Origin: Parvularcula mediterranea
Lineage (GTDB): Bacteria > Pseudomonadota > Alphaproteobacteria > Caulobacterales > Parvularculaceae
NCBI RefSeq assembly: GCF_013085255.1
Contig: NZ_JABFCX010000003.1
Coordinates: forward strand, 1,187,288 to 1,251,287
DNA length: 64,000 nucleotides
Direction of reading: 5' to 3'
Below the pieces are notes generated by a model. That model had not been told where the DNA came from, did no database searches, and was given only the letters and a program-made list of their open reading frames with translations. The first letter of the stretch is position 1, and the number at the start of each line of letters is the position of its first letter. The position numbers and the translations under genes are program-made. This document shows, one piece after another, positions 32,831-40,413 of the stretch.

Positions 32831-33622
32831 TTAGTGCGCAGTCCAGCCAGCGTCGACCGCGTAAGGATAGCCGGTCGAGCCCGAGCCTGCATTCGAGCAG
32901 AGGTAGCAAAGAAGCGCTGTGAGGTTCTCGTAGGTCACGAACTCCTTGGTCGCGTGGGCGTCGCTCAAGAGCTTGGCCTTCACCTCTTCCTCGGTCATGC
33001 CGCGGGCTTTCGCATTGTCCGCCATCTGAGCTTCGAGGAGCGGGGTCTTGACGAAACCAGGGCAGATGGCGTTGCAGGTGACGCCGTCCTCGCCAGCCTC
33101 GAGGGCGACGGTCTTGGTGAGGCCAACGACACCGTGCTTGGCCGCGACATAAGCCGACTTGAAGGGCGAGGCGACAAGTCCGTGTGCTGACGCCACATTG
33201 ACGATCCGGCCAAAGCCGCGGCTCTTCATGCCCGGAAGCGCAGCCTTGATCGTGTGATAGTTCGAGTTGAGGCAGATCGCGATGATCCGGTCCCAAGTTG
33301 CGTCATCATACTCGTCGATCGGGCCGACCTTCTGAATGCCGGCATTGTTGACGAGAATGTCGATCCGGCCGTGGGCAGCCTCTGCGCTTGAGATCAGGCT
33401 ACGGATCTCTTCAGGCTTGGTCATGTCCGCGCCGTCATAGCGGACATCGACGCCGTACTCGCCAGCGATGCGGGCGCGGTTCTCTTCGATCTCGTCCTTG
33501 TCGCCAAACCCGTTGAGCGTGATGTCGACCCCCATCTTCGCCAGCGCTTCAGCAAAGGCGAGGCCGATGCCGGAGGTCGAGCCGGTGATGACGGCCTTGC
33601 GGCCCTTGAGATCGTCGAACAT
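32831..33622 (-). CDS. bdhA: 3-hydroxybutyrate dehydrogenase
   Basis: BdhA oxidises 3-hydroxybutyrate to acetoacetate with NAD, the second step in using polyhydroxybutyrate. The 263-residue short-chain dehydrogenase has the cofactor loop TGSTSGIG, the NNAG motif (ILVNNAGIQKVGPIDEY), catalytic Ser in NVASAHGLVASP and YVAAKHGVVGLTK (YxxxK). Gly-Phe-Val-Lys-Thr-Pro and the following helix match BdhA proper rather than general reductases. The start at 33622 is favoured by AAGGA upstream; a frame continues to 33682. It is the first gene of a two-gene unit with the patatin. Confidence 0.9.
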   Translation of the reverse strand: MFDDLKGRKAVITGSTSGIGLAFAEALAKMGVDITLNGFGDKDEIEENRARIAGEYGVDVRYDGADMTKPEEIRSLISSAEAAHGRIDILVNNAGIQKVGPIDEYDDATWDRIIAICLNSNYHTIKAALPGMKSRGFGRIVNVASAHGLVASPFKSAYVAAKHGVVGLTKTVALEAGEDGVTCNAICPGFVKTPLLEAQMADNAKARGMTEEEVKAKLLSDAHATKEFVTYENLTALLCYLCSNAGSGSTGYPYAVDAGWTAH

Positions 33623-33799
33623 GGGGGGTGGTCCTTCTTGAGAGTTCCCGCCGCCACTAGGCGAAAGAGCGCCCCTCGCCAAGCGAAGTCAGCCGCTCGA
33701 CCTTTCCCCGATCAGTCAAAATGCGGCGAGCATCGATCCGCAACCTTAACGCGAGTTTGGCAAGGCTATGTTGAGCCAGTAATCCTTGGGGGGACCTAA

Positions 33800-34270
33800 G
33801 TGTCTCACAGTTTTCTCTCTCTTTCCGCCGCCGCGCCGCTTCTCGTGTCGGTTGCAGCTGCCCAGCAGACGGTGACCTTCACCGCCAATGTCGGAGGCAC
33901 CTGCACCGTGATCGCGGATACTGACGGGACGCTGGGTCCATCCGCGGACCTGACCATCCTGTCGAGCACCGAAGCGGGCGGTACGAGAGGCCGGGCAACG
34001 GTCACGACCACCGGTTCGGGCTTCAACGTGACGGTCGCGCCTCCGGCGAACTTCACCACCGGGCCGGTCGACGCCGATACCAATACCTCCTTTGCGACCA
34101 GCTATGATGCGTCGGGCGTCACCGTTGCGGTTGGGGTGCCAGGGCCGACGCCATCGCCTCTTGGTCTGGGCCTCACATTTCTTGATGTGGATGCCACGGC
34201 GACCAAGTCTGCAGGGACGTTCTCCGCGGGCAACTATACCCTCGATACGATCGTCACATGCGCGCCCTAG
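33800..34270 (+). CDS. Secreted coat-U/pilin-like beta protein, cassette gene 1
   Basis: The 156-residue product starts with GTG and a signal peptide ending VSVAAAQ. The mature part is Thr/Gly/Ser-rich beta structure with two cysteines, one near the start (GGTCTVIAD) and one at the end (SAGNYTLDTIVTCAP). This resembles spore-coat-U or fimbrial-subunit domains, whose last strand also follows a GxYxDT pattern. I class it as pilin/coat-like with moderate doubt. It overlaps the next gene by 13 bases, and three such genes run on without a gap. GGGGGGA lies upstream. Confidence 0.68.
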   Translation: MSHSFLSLSAAAPLLVSVAAAQQTVTFTANVGGTCTVIADTDGTLGPSADLTILSSTEAGGTRGRATVTTTGSGFNVTVAPPANFTTGPVDADTNTSFATSYDASGVTVAVGVPGPTPSPLGLGLTFLDVDATATKSAGTFSAGNYTLDTIVTCAP

Positions 34271-34647
34271 TCCCGTTTGTCCTGAGCGCCCTCCTCGCAG
34301 GGCCCGCCGCAGGGCAGACCCTGCGGCCGATGGAGGGGCGCGTGGTCACCTTCGCCGAGCGCGCCGCGGTGCGGGCCTTCGTTACGAACCCCTACGCCAT
34401 GCCGAGGCGGTTCACGGTGAACGCGTTCGACGCAAGCTGGCAGCCTATCAAGGAGGCGCGCTTCCCCCGTTCGGATTTCATCCTCGGAGCAGGGGGTGAG
34501 CGGAGCATTCTGGCTATCATTCCGTCACCTGATGAAGAGGGCGAGCCGATCTATATTTGTGCAACTGCCGAGCCACTCAAGGCGCGCGGCGCAGCCGTAA
34601 AGGGAAGAGTATGCGGACGTTTTCGTATTCTACGCCGATCGCTCTAG
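34258..34647 (+). CDS. Exported single-domain PapD-like protein, cassette gene 2
   Basis: The 129-residue protein has a signal peptide (MRALVPFVLSALLAGPAAGQ) and about 110 mature residues. The pattern AAVRAFVTNPYAMPRRFTVNAFDASWQPI followed by FILGAGGERSILAIIP resembles the first immunoglobulin-like domain of fimbrial chaperones. There is no second domain, and a Cys pair (ICAT and GRVCGRF) closes the sheet. A chaperone role for the coat-U-like neighbour is inferred from fold resemblance and overlap, not shown. It overlaps gene 1 by 13 and gene 3 by 37 bases. Confidence 0.66.
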   Translation: MRALVPFVLSALLAGPAAGQTLRPMEGRVVTFAERAAVRAFVTNPYAMPRRFTVNAFDASWQPIKEARFPRSDFILGAGGERSILAIIPSPDEEGEPIYICATAEPLKARGAAVKGRVCGRFRILRRSL

Positions 34648-35114
34648 CGGTCCTGCTGGTTGGAAGCGCAGCGGCGCAAGACCAGTCACCACCGACGCCG
34701 ATTGTCATTCCCTCGCAAAGCTCCCTGTTCAATCAAAACACGATCAACCTGCCCCAAGCGCCCATTGTCACGGGTCAGGACGTCGTCCGCGGCGCGGATG
34801 GTACGACCTGTCAGTCAGCCGTGGCGAATGGCGGCCCGTTCTTCGATGTCGGTGTTCTTCAGTCCGAAGACGTCTATGCGCGACAGACCGCAGCTGTTTA
34901 CGGCCGGGTGGTCTTCCCGATCGGCAAGCGGGCCAAGCGGATTGACTGCACACGTATGTATGAGCTCGAAATAGCGCGTATGCGGATGGAACTTGAGGTC
35001 CTGCGCATGGGCGTATCGCTTGAAAGCTTCCCTGTGGGCACCGGCCTGACGCCTGCTGCGACGTTCGATGCGCGGGTCACGGTGGAGGACGTTGAAGAGG
35101 CGCCCAACGGCTGA
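34611..35114 (+). CDS. Secreted protein, cassette gene 3, unknown family
   Basis: The 167-residue product has a signal peptide (TFSYSTPIALAVLLVGSAAAQ) and a Pro/Gln/Asn-rich start (SPPTPIVIPSQSSLFNQNT). A folded part follows with two cysteines (TTCQSA and RIDCTRMYELEIARMRMELE). The last is a strong helix. No family is recognised. ATG 34611 with AAGGGAAGAG upstream lies inside gene 2, so translation is probably coupled. It ends TGATCA, with the stop shared back to back with the glutaminase gene. It may be a third component of the same exported structure. Confidence 0.65.
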   Translation: MRTFSYSTPIALAVLLVGSAAAQDQSPPTPIVIPSQSSLFNQNTINLPQAPIVTGQDVVRGADGTTCQSAVANGGPFFDVGVLQSEDVYARQTAAVYGRVVFPIGKRAKRIDCTRMYELEIARMRMELEVLRMGVSLESFPVGTGLTPAATFDARVTVEDVEEAPNG

Positions 35115-36692
35115 TCACCCTTGATCCTCGGCGGGCGCGGCATAGGCCTCTTCGAGGATCGCCTCTGTTCCCGCGTGTCCTTCGCGCCTTGCATCGTCGA
35201 GGGGAGAGTTGCCCCAGCGGTCGAGGGGGCGGATGTCCTTGCAGATGGTGAGGAGGTAGCGGACCGCCTTCTCCTCTCCCTCTGATGCTGCGAGATGGAG
35301 GGCTGTCCTGCCATCATAGTCAGCGGTGCACGGATCGATGTGTGAAGCGATCAGCCGCCTGATCTCACCGATGTCACCCCTGGCTGCTGCTGAGCAGAGG
35401 TAGGCGGCGGCTTCTGCATCGCGCTCGACCCTTGGCCTGCGCGGATCTACGAGGTCCTGATCGTCGACGATGCCGGCATAGGTGTGGAAAGCGAAAGTCT
35501 CCACGAGCCTGCGCGAGAACTCAACGCCGCGTACGGAGTTTCCGAGGACGTCGAGCTTTGGACTGTAGAGCGCAATGCCGCAGACGCCTGGGACCACCAT
35601 GAAAAGCGCTCCGGACACGCCTGACTTTGCCGGGATGCCAACGGAGAACGCGTACTCCCCTGAGAAATCATACATGCCGCAGCTGTACATCAGAGAGAGG
35701 ACGTCCTTGACGGTTTCCGCCCTGAAGACGTGGTCGCTCGTCGTCGGGCACACCCCGCCATTGGCGTAGGTCGCGGCGAGGTTCGCCATCTGCCTGACGT
35801 CCGTGGTGATCGAGCATTGCTGGAAGTAGAAGTCGAGGGTCTGGAGAAGATCTGTACCGGGAGGAAATGCGCCGTGCTCGCGCATGAAATAGGCGAGAGC
35901 GAAGTTCCGGTCGGCGGTTTCTTTCTCGGAGAGGAAGACGGCATTGTCGAAGCCGCAGCGCCTGCCGCCTGAAAGCCTCTTCCAGACATCCATGACGCTG
36001 CTGAAGCGCTCCGCAAGCGGACGGCCCGGATTGATCAGCGAGGCGGTCATGATCGCCCCGGCATTGATCATCGGATTGTGAGGCAGGTCGTTCTGGTTGA
36101 GGGTCAGCTCATTGAAGCCCCGGCCCGATGGCTCGCGGCCCACATGGCGATGGACCGCGTCCCGGCCGAGGGCATCGAGCGCGATGGCGTAGCTGACCGG
36201 CTTGCAGGTCGACTGGACGCAGAAGCTCTCATGGTCATCGCCGAGCGAGAACTGCTGGCCGTCCACCGTGCAGACCGCGACGGCGAAAAGGTCGGGATCG
36301 ACGCTGGCGAGCTGGGGGATGTAGTTGGCGACCTGGCCGCTCTCGACCTTGGAGACTTCTTCGAAGATGTCGCCGATACGCCGCTGGAAGCTTGTGAAGT
36401 TCGGGATGATGAAGTCCCCGGCGACGCCTCTTGCGATGAGGGAGGCATTCTCCGGCGCCACGATCTCGCGGAAACCTTCGCGGTCGAGCTTCTGGCCCTT
36501 CGCGTGGCGCTTGAGGTTGCGCACGGTCTCGCGAATGCGGCGGTCCTGAAGGTCCAGACCGCAGGCAGCCAGCGCCGCGTAGACATCTTCCACGAGGATC
36601 GTATCCGACCCGTCAGGCAGGAGGGCGTCGAAGACCTTCTCAATGACAGGCCCCTGGCTTTGCTCGTGCAGAGCCACGATATCGGCGCCCAT
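35115..36692 (-). CDS. glsA: Glutaminase with N-terminal EF-hand-like and C-terminal ankyrin regions
   Basis: Glutaminase converts glutamine to glutamate and ammonia. This 525-residue protein is about 200 residues longer than bacterial GlsA. Residues about 1-115 match the helical EF-hand-like domain of animal kidney-type glutaminase (KRHAKGQKLDREGFREIV, FIIPNFTSFQRRIGDIFEE). The catalytic domain (about 120-410) has the nucleophile in QSTCKPVSYA (SxxK) plus VHRHVGREPSG and NPMINAGAI. Residues about 430-520 hold ankyrin repeats (DYDGRTALHLAASEGEEKAV). It is cytoplasmic, with GGAGGAAG before the ATG. The three-part order is that of GLS1 of animals, where the flanking domains support filament formation. 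Confidence 0.93.
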   Translation of the reverse strand: MGADIVALHEQSQGPVIEKVFDALLPDGSDTILVEDVYAALAACGLDLQDRRIRETVRNLKRHAKGQKLDREGFREIVAPENASLIARGVAGDFIIPNFTSFQRRIGDIFEEVSKVESGQVANYIPQLASVDPDLFAVAVCTVDGQQFSLGDDHESFCVQSTCKPVSYAIALDALGRDAVHRHVGREPSGRGFNELTLNQNDLPHNPMINAGAIMTASLINPGRPLAERFSSVMDVWKRLSGGRRCGFDNAVFLSEKETADRNFALAYFMREHGAFPPGTDLLQTLDFYFQQCSITTDVRQMANLAATYANGGVCPTTSDHVFRAETVKDVLSLMYSCGMYDFSGEYAFSVGIPAKSGVSGALFMVVPGVCGIALYSPKLDVLGNSVRGVEFSRRLVETFAFHTYAGIVDDQDLVDPRRPRVERDAEAAAYLCSAAARGDIGEIRRLIASHIDPCTADYDGRTALHLAASEGEEKAVRYLLTICKDIRPLDRWGNSPLDDARREGHAGTEAILEEAYAAPAEDQG

Positions 36693-36744
36693 GCTTCCTC
36701 CTTGTTGATCAACGCTCGGGGGTTATCGAACACCTCAGCGCCGT

Positions 36745-36768
36745 CAACCCTCCTCATGTCGAGGGTTG
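36745..36768. promoter_or_regulatory. Inverted repeat in the divergent glutaminase / pyrophosphatase region
   Basis: CAACCCTC (36745-36752) and GAGGGTTG (36761-36768) form a perfect repeat with an eight-base spacer, 53 bp from the glutaminase start and 103 bp from ppa. It could be an operator for either gene. A GTTGATCAAC palindrome lies nearby at 36706-36715. Confidence 0.35.
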
Positions 36769-36870
36769 CAGCGCTTTCGCAGTGCAATATAACGCACCAT
36801 CAGAGGGGCACGGTGTTCAGGGGGAACGCGTGCCCGAAAGGGCCTGTCTCAGGCCAGCAAGAGGTTATCT

Positions 36871-37407
36871 ATGCGCATCGACAAGGTGCCGGTGGGGGAA
36901 AACCCGCCCGAAGACATCAACGTTATCATCGAGGTCCCGCTCGGCAACGAGCCTATCAAATACGAATTCGACAAGCCGTCCGGCGCGATTTTCGTCGACC
37001 GCTTCCTTTACACCTCCATGCGGTATCCGTGTAACTACGGCTTCGTTCCGCACACGCTGTCCGGCGATGGTGACCCGGTGGACGTCATGTGCCTTGGCAA
37101 CCGTCCTCTGGTCCCGGGCTGTGTCCTCCGTGCACGCCCGATTGGTGTACTGATCATGGAAGACGAGGCGGGCATCGACGAGAAGATCCTCGCCGCGCCG
37201 CATCCGAAGCTCACGCGCTTCTACGACAACATCAAAACCTATGAAGACGTGCAGCCGATCCTGCTTGAGCGGATCTGGCACTTCTTTGACCGTTACAAGG
37301 ACCTCGAGCCCAACAAGTGGGTGAAGGTGATCGAGTGGAAGGGCAAGGAAGAAGCCGAGCGCCTGATCCAGGAAGGCGTCGCCAACTATAAACCGGAAGC
37401 TGAGTAA
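36871..37407 (+). CDS. ppa: Inorganic pyrophosphatase (family I)
   Basis: Ppa hydrolyses pyrophosphate and so drives biosynthetic reactions. The 178 residues carry the family I signature DGDPVDV with the metal-binding aspartates, preceded by RYPCNYGFVPHTLSGDG. Lysine and tyrosine contacts lie in IKYEFDKPSGAIFVDRFLY and KTYEDVQPILLERIWHFFDRYK. Length and sequence are typical of alphaproteobacteria. AGAGG precedes the ATG, and a good terminator follows. Confidence 0.96.
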   Translation: MRIDKVPVGENPPEDINVIIEVPLGNEPIKYEFDKPSGAIFVDRFLYTSMRYPCNYGFVPHTLSGDGDPVDVMCLGNRPLVPGCVLRARPIGVLIMEDEAGIDEKILAAPHPKLTRFYDNIKTYEDVQPILLERIWHFFDRYKDLEPNKWVKVIEWKGKEEAERLIQEGVANYKPEAE

Positions 37408-37474
37408 GGCTTTCTCGCATGGCGGAGCTCGTCAAGACCCGCCATGCCCGCCTCGCTGTCGAGCGGCGAGGGAT

Positions 37475-37506
37475 CGGCCGCACTGAATTGAGGGCGGCCG
37501 TTTTTT
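37475..37506 (+). terminator. Intrinsic terminator after ppa
   Basis: CGGCCGC (37475-37481) pairs perfectly with GCGGCCG (37494-37500), followed by TTTTTT. It ends the pyrophosphatase transcript. Confidence 0.85.
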
Positions 37507-37708
37507 ATCCGGACACGGTCGAAAAGGGTAAGGGCTACAAGATGGAAAAGCGAAGCGCCGCTGGCGTTGTCGCGATCATCTATCCGACCCGCCGGAAGCT
37601 GCTTCTCATCACCGCCTATCGGGAGGGGGAGAAGGATTGCGCAGAACGCTCGACCAAGGGTGCTCCTGGGGGCTAGGCTGACCCGGCGTCACTGCCGGAC
37701 CTTCAGCC

Positions 37709-38812
37709 ATGATCCTTATCCGCCTTGCCCTGTCCCTGATGGTGCTGCTCTCCGCATTGGGTATCGCGCACCCCTCCGAGCCCATGCGGATCGGCATTGC
37801 CCGGCTGACCCACACCCATGTCCACTGGCTGTTCGAGAGCGAAAAGCGCGGTGAGGTGGAGATCGTGGGCATCTATGAGCCCGACGAAGCGCTCGCGGCG
37901 CGCTACCTTGCTCAGTACGGGAAGGATCATGCGCTGCTGTTTGACGACCTTGGCGCGATGCTCGATGAGGTGGAGCCTGAAGGCCTGGCCGCGTTCGGAA
38001 GCATTGTGGAGCATCTCGGCGTGGTCGAGGCCGCAGCGCCGCGGGGCATCCATGTGATGGTCGAGAAACCGCTTGCCTTCTCGGTTGAGGATGCCGAGCG
38101 CATGGCGGAGCTGGCCACGGGCGCGGGTATTCATCTTCTTACGAACTATGAGACCACTTGGTACGCCTCGCACCATGAGGCCAAGGCGCTTCTTGGGGAA
38201 GGCAAGGCTGGAGAGGTGCGGAGGGTTGAGTTTCGCCACGGCCATAAGGGGCCTGCTCTCATCGGTGTCGATGACGAATTCCTCAGCTGGCTGACGGATC
38301 CGGACCAGAATGGCGGCGGCGCTCTGATTGACTTTGGTTGCTACGGCGCGAACCTGATGACATGGCTGATGGACGGGCGGAAGCCGATTTCCGTGACGGC
38401 GCAGGTCGCGCAGCTCCAGCCTGAACTCTATCCGGACGTGGACGATGATGCTGTCATCACCCTCGACTATGGCGACGCGGTCGCAGTCATTCAGGCGAGC
38501 TGGAACTGGACGTTCTCCGTCAAGGACATGACCGTCTACGGCACCGAGGGGGTCATGTTCGCAGACCGCGACAGGTTGGATCTCAAGGACGAGGAGGGCG
38601 GAGTATTCTCACCGCTCCCGGTCACGCCGCGCGAGGCACCCCATGACGACCCCTTCGCTCTCTTCCGGGCTGTCGTTCGGGGCGAGGTGACCTTGGACCC
38701 CACCGACCCCAGCGCGCTGGAGAACAATCTGACCGTCGTGGAGATCCTCGACGCAGCGTGGCTCAGCGCCAGGAACCTTGATCCGGTCAGCCTGCCGAAT
38801 AACCGTCATTGA
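37709..38812 (+). CDS. Gfo/Idh/MocA family oxidoreductase, possibly exported
   Basis: The 367-residue protein has an N-terminal Rossmann part and a C-terminal beta-sheet part, as in Gfo/Idh/MocA sugar dehydrogenases. GIHVMVEKPLAFSVEDAERM is the conserved EKP motif, and GGGALIDFGCYGANLMTWLM is the family's C-terminal signature. The nucleotide loop is atypical (IGIARLTHTHVHWLF). In front lies a hydrophobic leader (LIRLALSLMVLLSALGIAHP) that resembles a Sec signal without twin arginines. If ATG 37784 is the true start the protein is cytoplasmic, but that site lacks an SD. The last 26 bases overlap the convergent peptidase gene. Confidence 0.82.
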   Translation: MILIRLALSLMVLLSALGIAHPSEPMRIGIARLTHTHVHWLFESEKRGEVEIVGIYEPDEALAARYLAQYGKDHALLFDDLGAMLDEVEPEGLAAFGSIVEHLGVVEAAAPRGIHVMVEKPLAFSVEDAERMAELATGAGIHLLTNYETTWYASHHEAKALLGEGKAGEVRRVEFRHGHKGPALIGVDDEFLSWLTDPDQNGGGALIDFGCYGANLMTWLMDGRKPISVTAQVAQLQPELYPDVDDDAVITLDYGDAVAVIQASWNWTFSVKDMTVYGTEGVMFADRDRLDLKDEEGGVFSPLPVTPREAPHDDPFALFRAVVRGEVTLDPTDPSALENNLTVVEILDAAWLSARNLDPVSLPNNRH

Positions 38813-39359
38813 TTGCTCTCAGGCGGCGCTGACTGTCGGGATGGCTTTGGTTCCCCGGTGAGAACGGACCGAAGCTGCAATTGATCCCGCTTTGGGCGTC
38901 TCGCCATGAATAGCCCATTCGCCTCATGGCGACACCCGAAACGAAGTCCGCGCCCAGCTCTTTGGACCAGGGATGCTTGAATTGCGCCGTCCACTGCGTA
39001 TCGAGGTTCGCATGGTGTCCGACTTCGTGGGCGAGGACGGTGACCGCCGCTGCGCTATGGCAACGAGCGAGCCCGTTCAGGAACCCTGCATTGTAGAGGA
39101 CGACGGGCCTGCCGCCGATGACCGTAGCCGCTGCGTTTGGGACGCCGCCTTGATAGATCTCAAGCGGCGCTCTGTAGCCGAGCGCGCGCATGATGCTTTG
39201 CAGTTCGACGATGGCCCTGCGGGTAGCTGGCAAGAGACCTTGCCCCGTCGTTCCGCCTGCGTAGGAACACATGAGCCTGTAGCGCTGGGCAGAGGCTGTG
39301 CCGCCTCCGCAGCAGAGTGCAGCGGCCGACGCGCCTGCAATGAACCCTCTCCTGTCCAT
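38787..39359 (-). CDS. Exported M48-like metallopeptidase
   Basis: The 190-residue protein begins MDRRGFIAGASAAALCCGGG, a twin-arginine-like signal (RR followed by a hydrophobic stretch). The zinc motif HEVGH sits in VTVLAHEVGHHANLD, and a third ligand candidate lies in KELGADFVSGVAMRRMGY (E-x-x-A-D). This resembles gluzincins near M48 but is much shorter. Six or more cysteines suggest disulfides. The start at 39359 follows AGGGAGG. It probably degrades periplasmic protein. It overlaps the convergent oxidoreductase gene by 26 bases. Confidence 0.75.
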   Translation of the reverse strand: MDRRGFIAGASAAALCCGGGTASAQRYRLMCSYAGGTTGQGLLPATRRAIVELQSIMRALGYRAPLEIYQGGVPNAAATVIGGRPVVLYNAGFLNGLARCHSAAAVTVLAHEVGHHANLDTQWTAQFKHPWSKELGADFVSGVAMRRMGYSWRDAQSGINCSFGPFSPGNQSHPDSQRRLRAINDGYSAG

Positions 39360-39477
39360 GACAGTCCTCCCTTTTAAGAGGTAGTGTACTGAATGAGGGC
39401 AGAGGCGGAAGCCTGAAAGGCAGTGATGGCGATCGCGCTGACAAATCAAGAACTCAGATGTGCACTGACCGCGCTGC

Positions 39478-40335
39478 TCAGTCGAACACCACCGTGCGGC
39501 CTGCGCTCATGAAGACGCGGCCCTCGGCGTGGGCCCTGACCGCGCGGGCGAGGACGCGGGCTTCGATGTCTCGGCCAAGCTCGATGAGGCGGTCGGGCGT
39601 GGCGCGGTGGTCGACGCTGACGGCCTCCTGGGCGATGATCGGGCCTTCGTCGAGGTCTGCCGTGACGTAGTGCGCGGTGGCGCCTATGAGCTTTACGCCG
39701 CGACTATAGGCCTGGTGATAGGGCCGGGCGCCTTTGAAGCTTGGCAGGGCGGAGTGGTGGATATTGATGCACCGTCCCTCGAGCTTTCGGCAAAGATCGT
39801 CCGTGAGCACCTGCATGTAGCGGGCTAGGACCACGAAATCAGCACCGCTGTCTTCGATCCGTACCAGGAGTTTCTCTTCGGCTTCGGCCTTTGTCTCCTT
39901 GGCCACCGGGATATGATGGAAGGGCAGGTCGTGCCGGTCGGCATGCCAGCGGGCGTCGTCATGGTTTGAGACGATGCCGACGACTTCCGCACCCAGACGG
40001 TCGTGGCGATGGCGGAAGAGAAGGTCCGAAAGGCAATGGTCCATCTTCGAGGCCATAAGGAGGACCCGCGGCCGATAGTCAGCGGGGCGGATCGAGAACT
40101 GCATCTTCCGCCACTCGGCAAAGCCAGCGAAACGCTTCTCGAAGGCCGCCATGTCCATCCCCTCGGGACAAGTCATCCTTACCCAGATGAAAAACTTACC
40201 CGAGACGGGGTCGCCGAAATCATGGCTCTCGGCGATCGAGATGCTATGTTCCGCGAGCAGGCCCGTGACGCCGGCGAGGATGCCGACCTCGTCCTTGGCT
40301 TCGGTTCTCAGAATGTAGCTGCCGGGCTCGGCCAT
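39478..40335 (-). CDS. purU: Formyltetrahydrofolate deformylase
   Basis: PurU hydrolyses 10-formyl-tetrahydrofolate to formate and tetrahydrofolate and so balances one-carbon pools. The 285 residues have an N-terminal ACT domain (about 7-80, VGILAGVTGLLAEHSISIAE) that senses glycine/methionine in E. coli. The formyltransferase-like domain contains NIHHSALPSFKGARPYHQAY and HYVTADLDEGPII (catalytic His and Asp). Length is normal. It lies downstream of prkA with a terminator between them. Confidence 0.94.
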   Translation of the reverse strand: MAEPGSYILRTEAKDEVGILAGVTGLLAEHSISIAESHDFGDPVSGKFFIWVRMTCPEGMDMAAFEKRFAGFAEWRKMQFSIRPADYRPRVLLMASKMDHCLSDLLFRHRHDRLGAEVVGIVSNHDDARWHADRHDLPFHHIPVAKETKAEAEEKLLVRIEDSGADFVVLARYMQVLTDDLCRKLEGRCINIHHSALPSFKGARPYHQAYSRGVKLIGATAHYVTADLDEGPIIAQEAVSVDHRATPDRLIELGRDIEARVLARAVRAHAEGRVFMSAGRTVVFD

Positions 40336-40347
40336 TGGGCACCTTCA

Positions 40348-40379
40348 AGAAAAATGGCGGCTCCCATGGAACCGCCATT
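40348..40379 (-). terminator. Intrinsic terminator after prkA
   Basis: On the minus strand AATGGCGG plus TTCC pairs with GGAG plus CCGCCATT around a short loop (40353-40379), followed by a run of T. It lies between the prkA stop and the purU start. Confidence 0.75.
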
Positions 40380-40413
40380 GAGAGAGGCGATCAAGCCTCG
40401 ATTGAAGCTGGCC

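Noticed and set aside
37419-37676. 85-codon frame after ppa
   Set aside because: It crosses the ppa terminator; even the shorter form from 37542 has only a weak ribosome site and no recognisable content.
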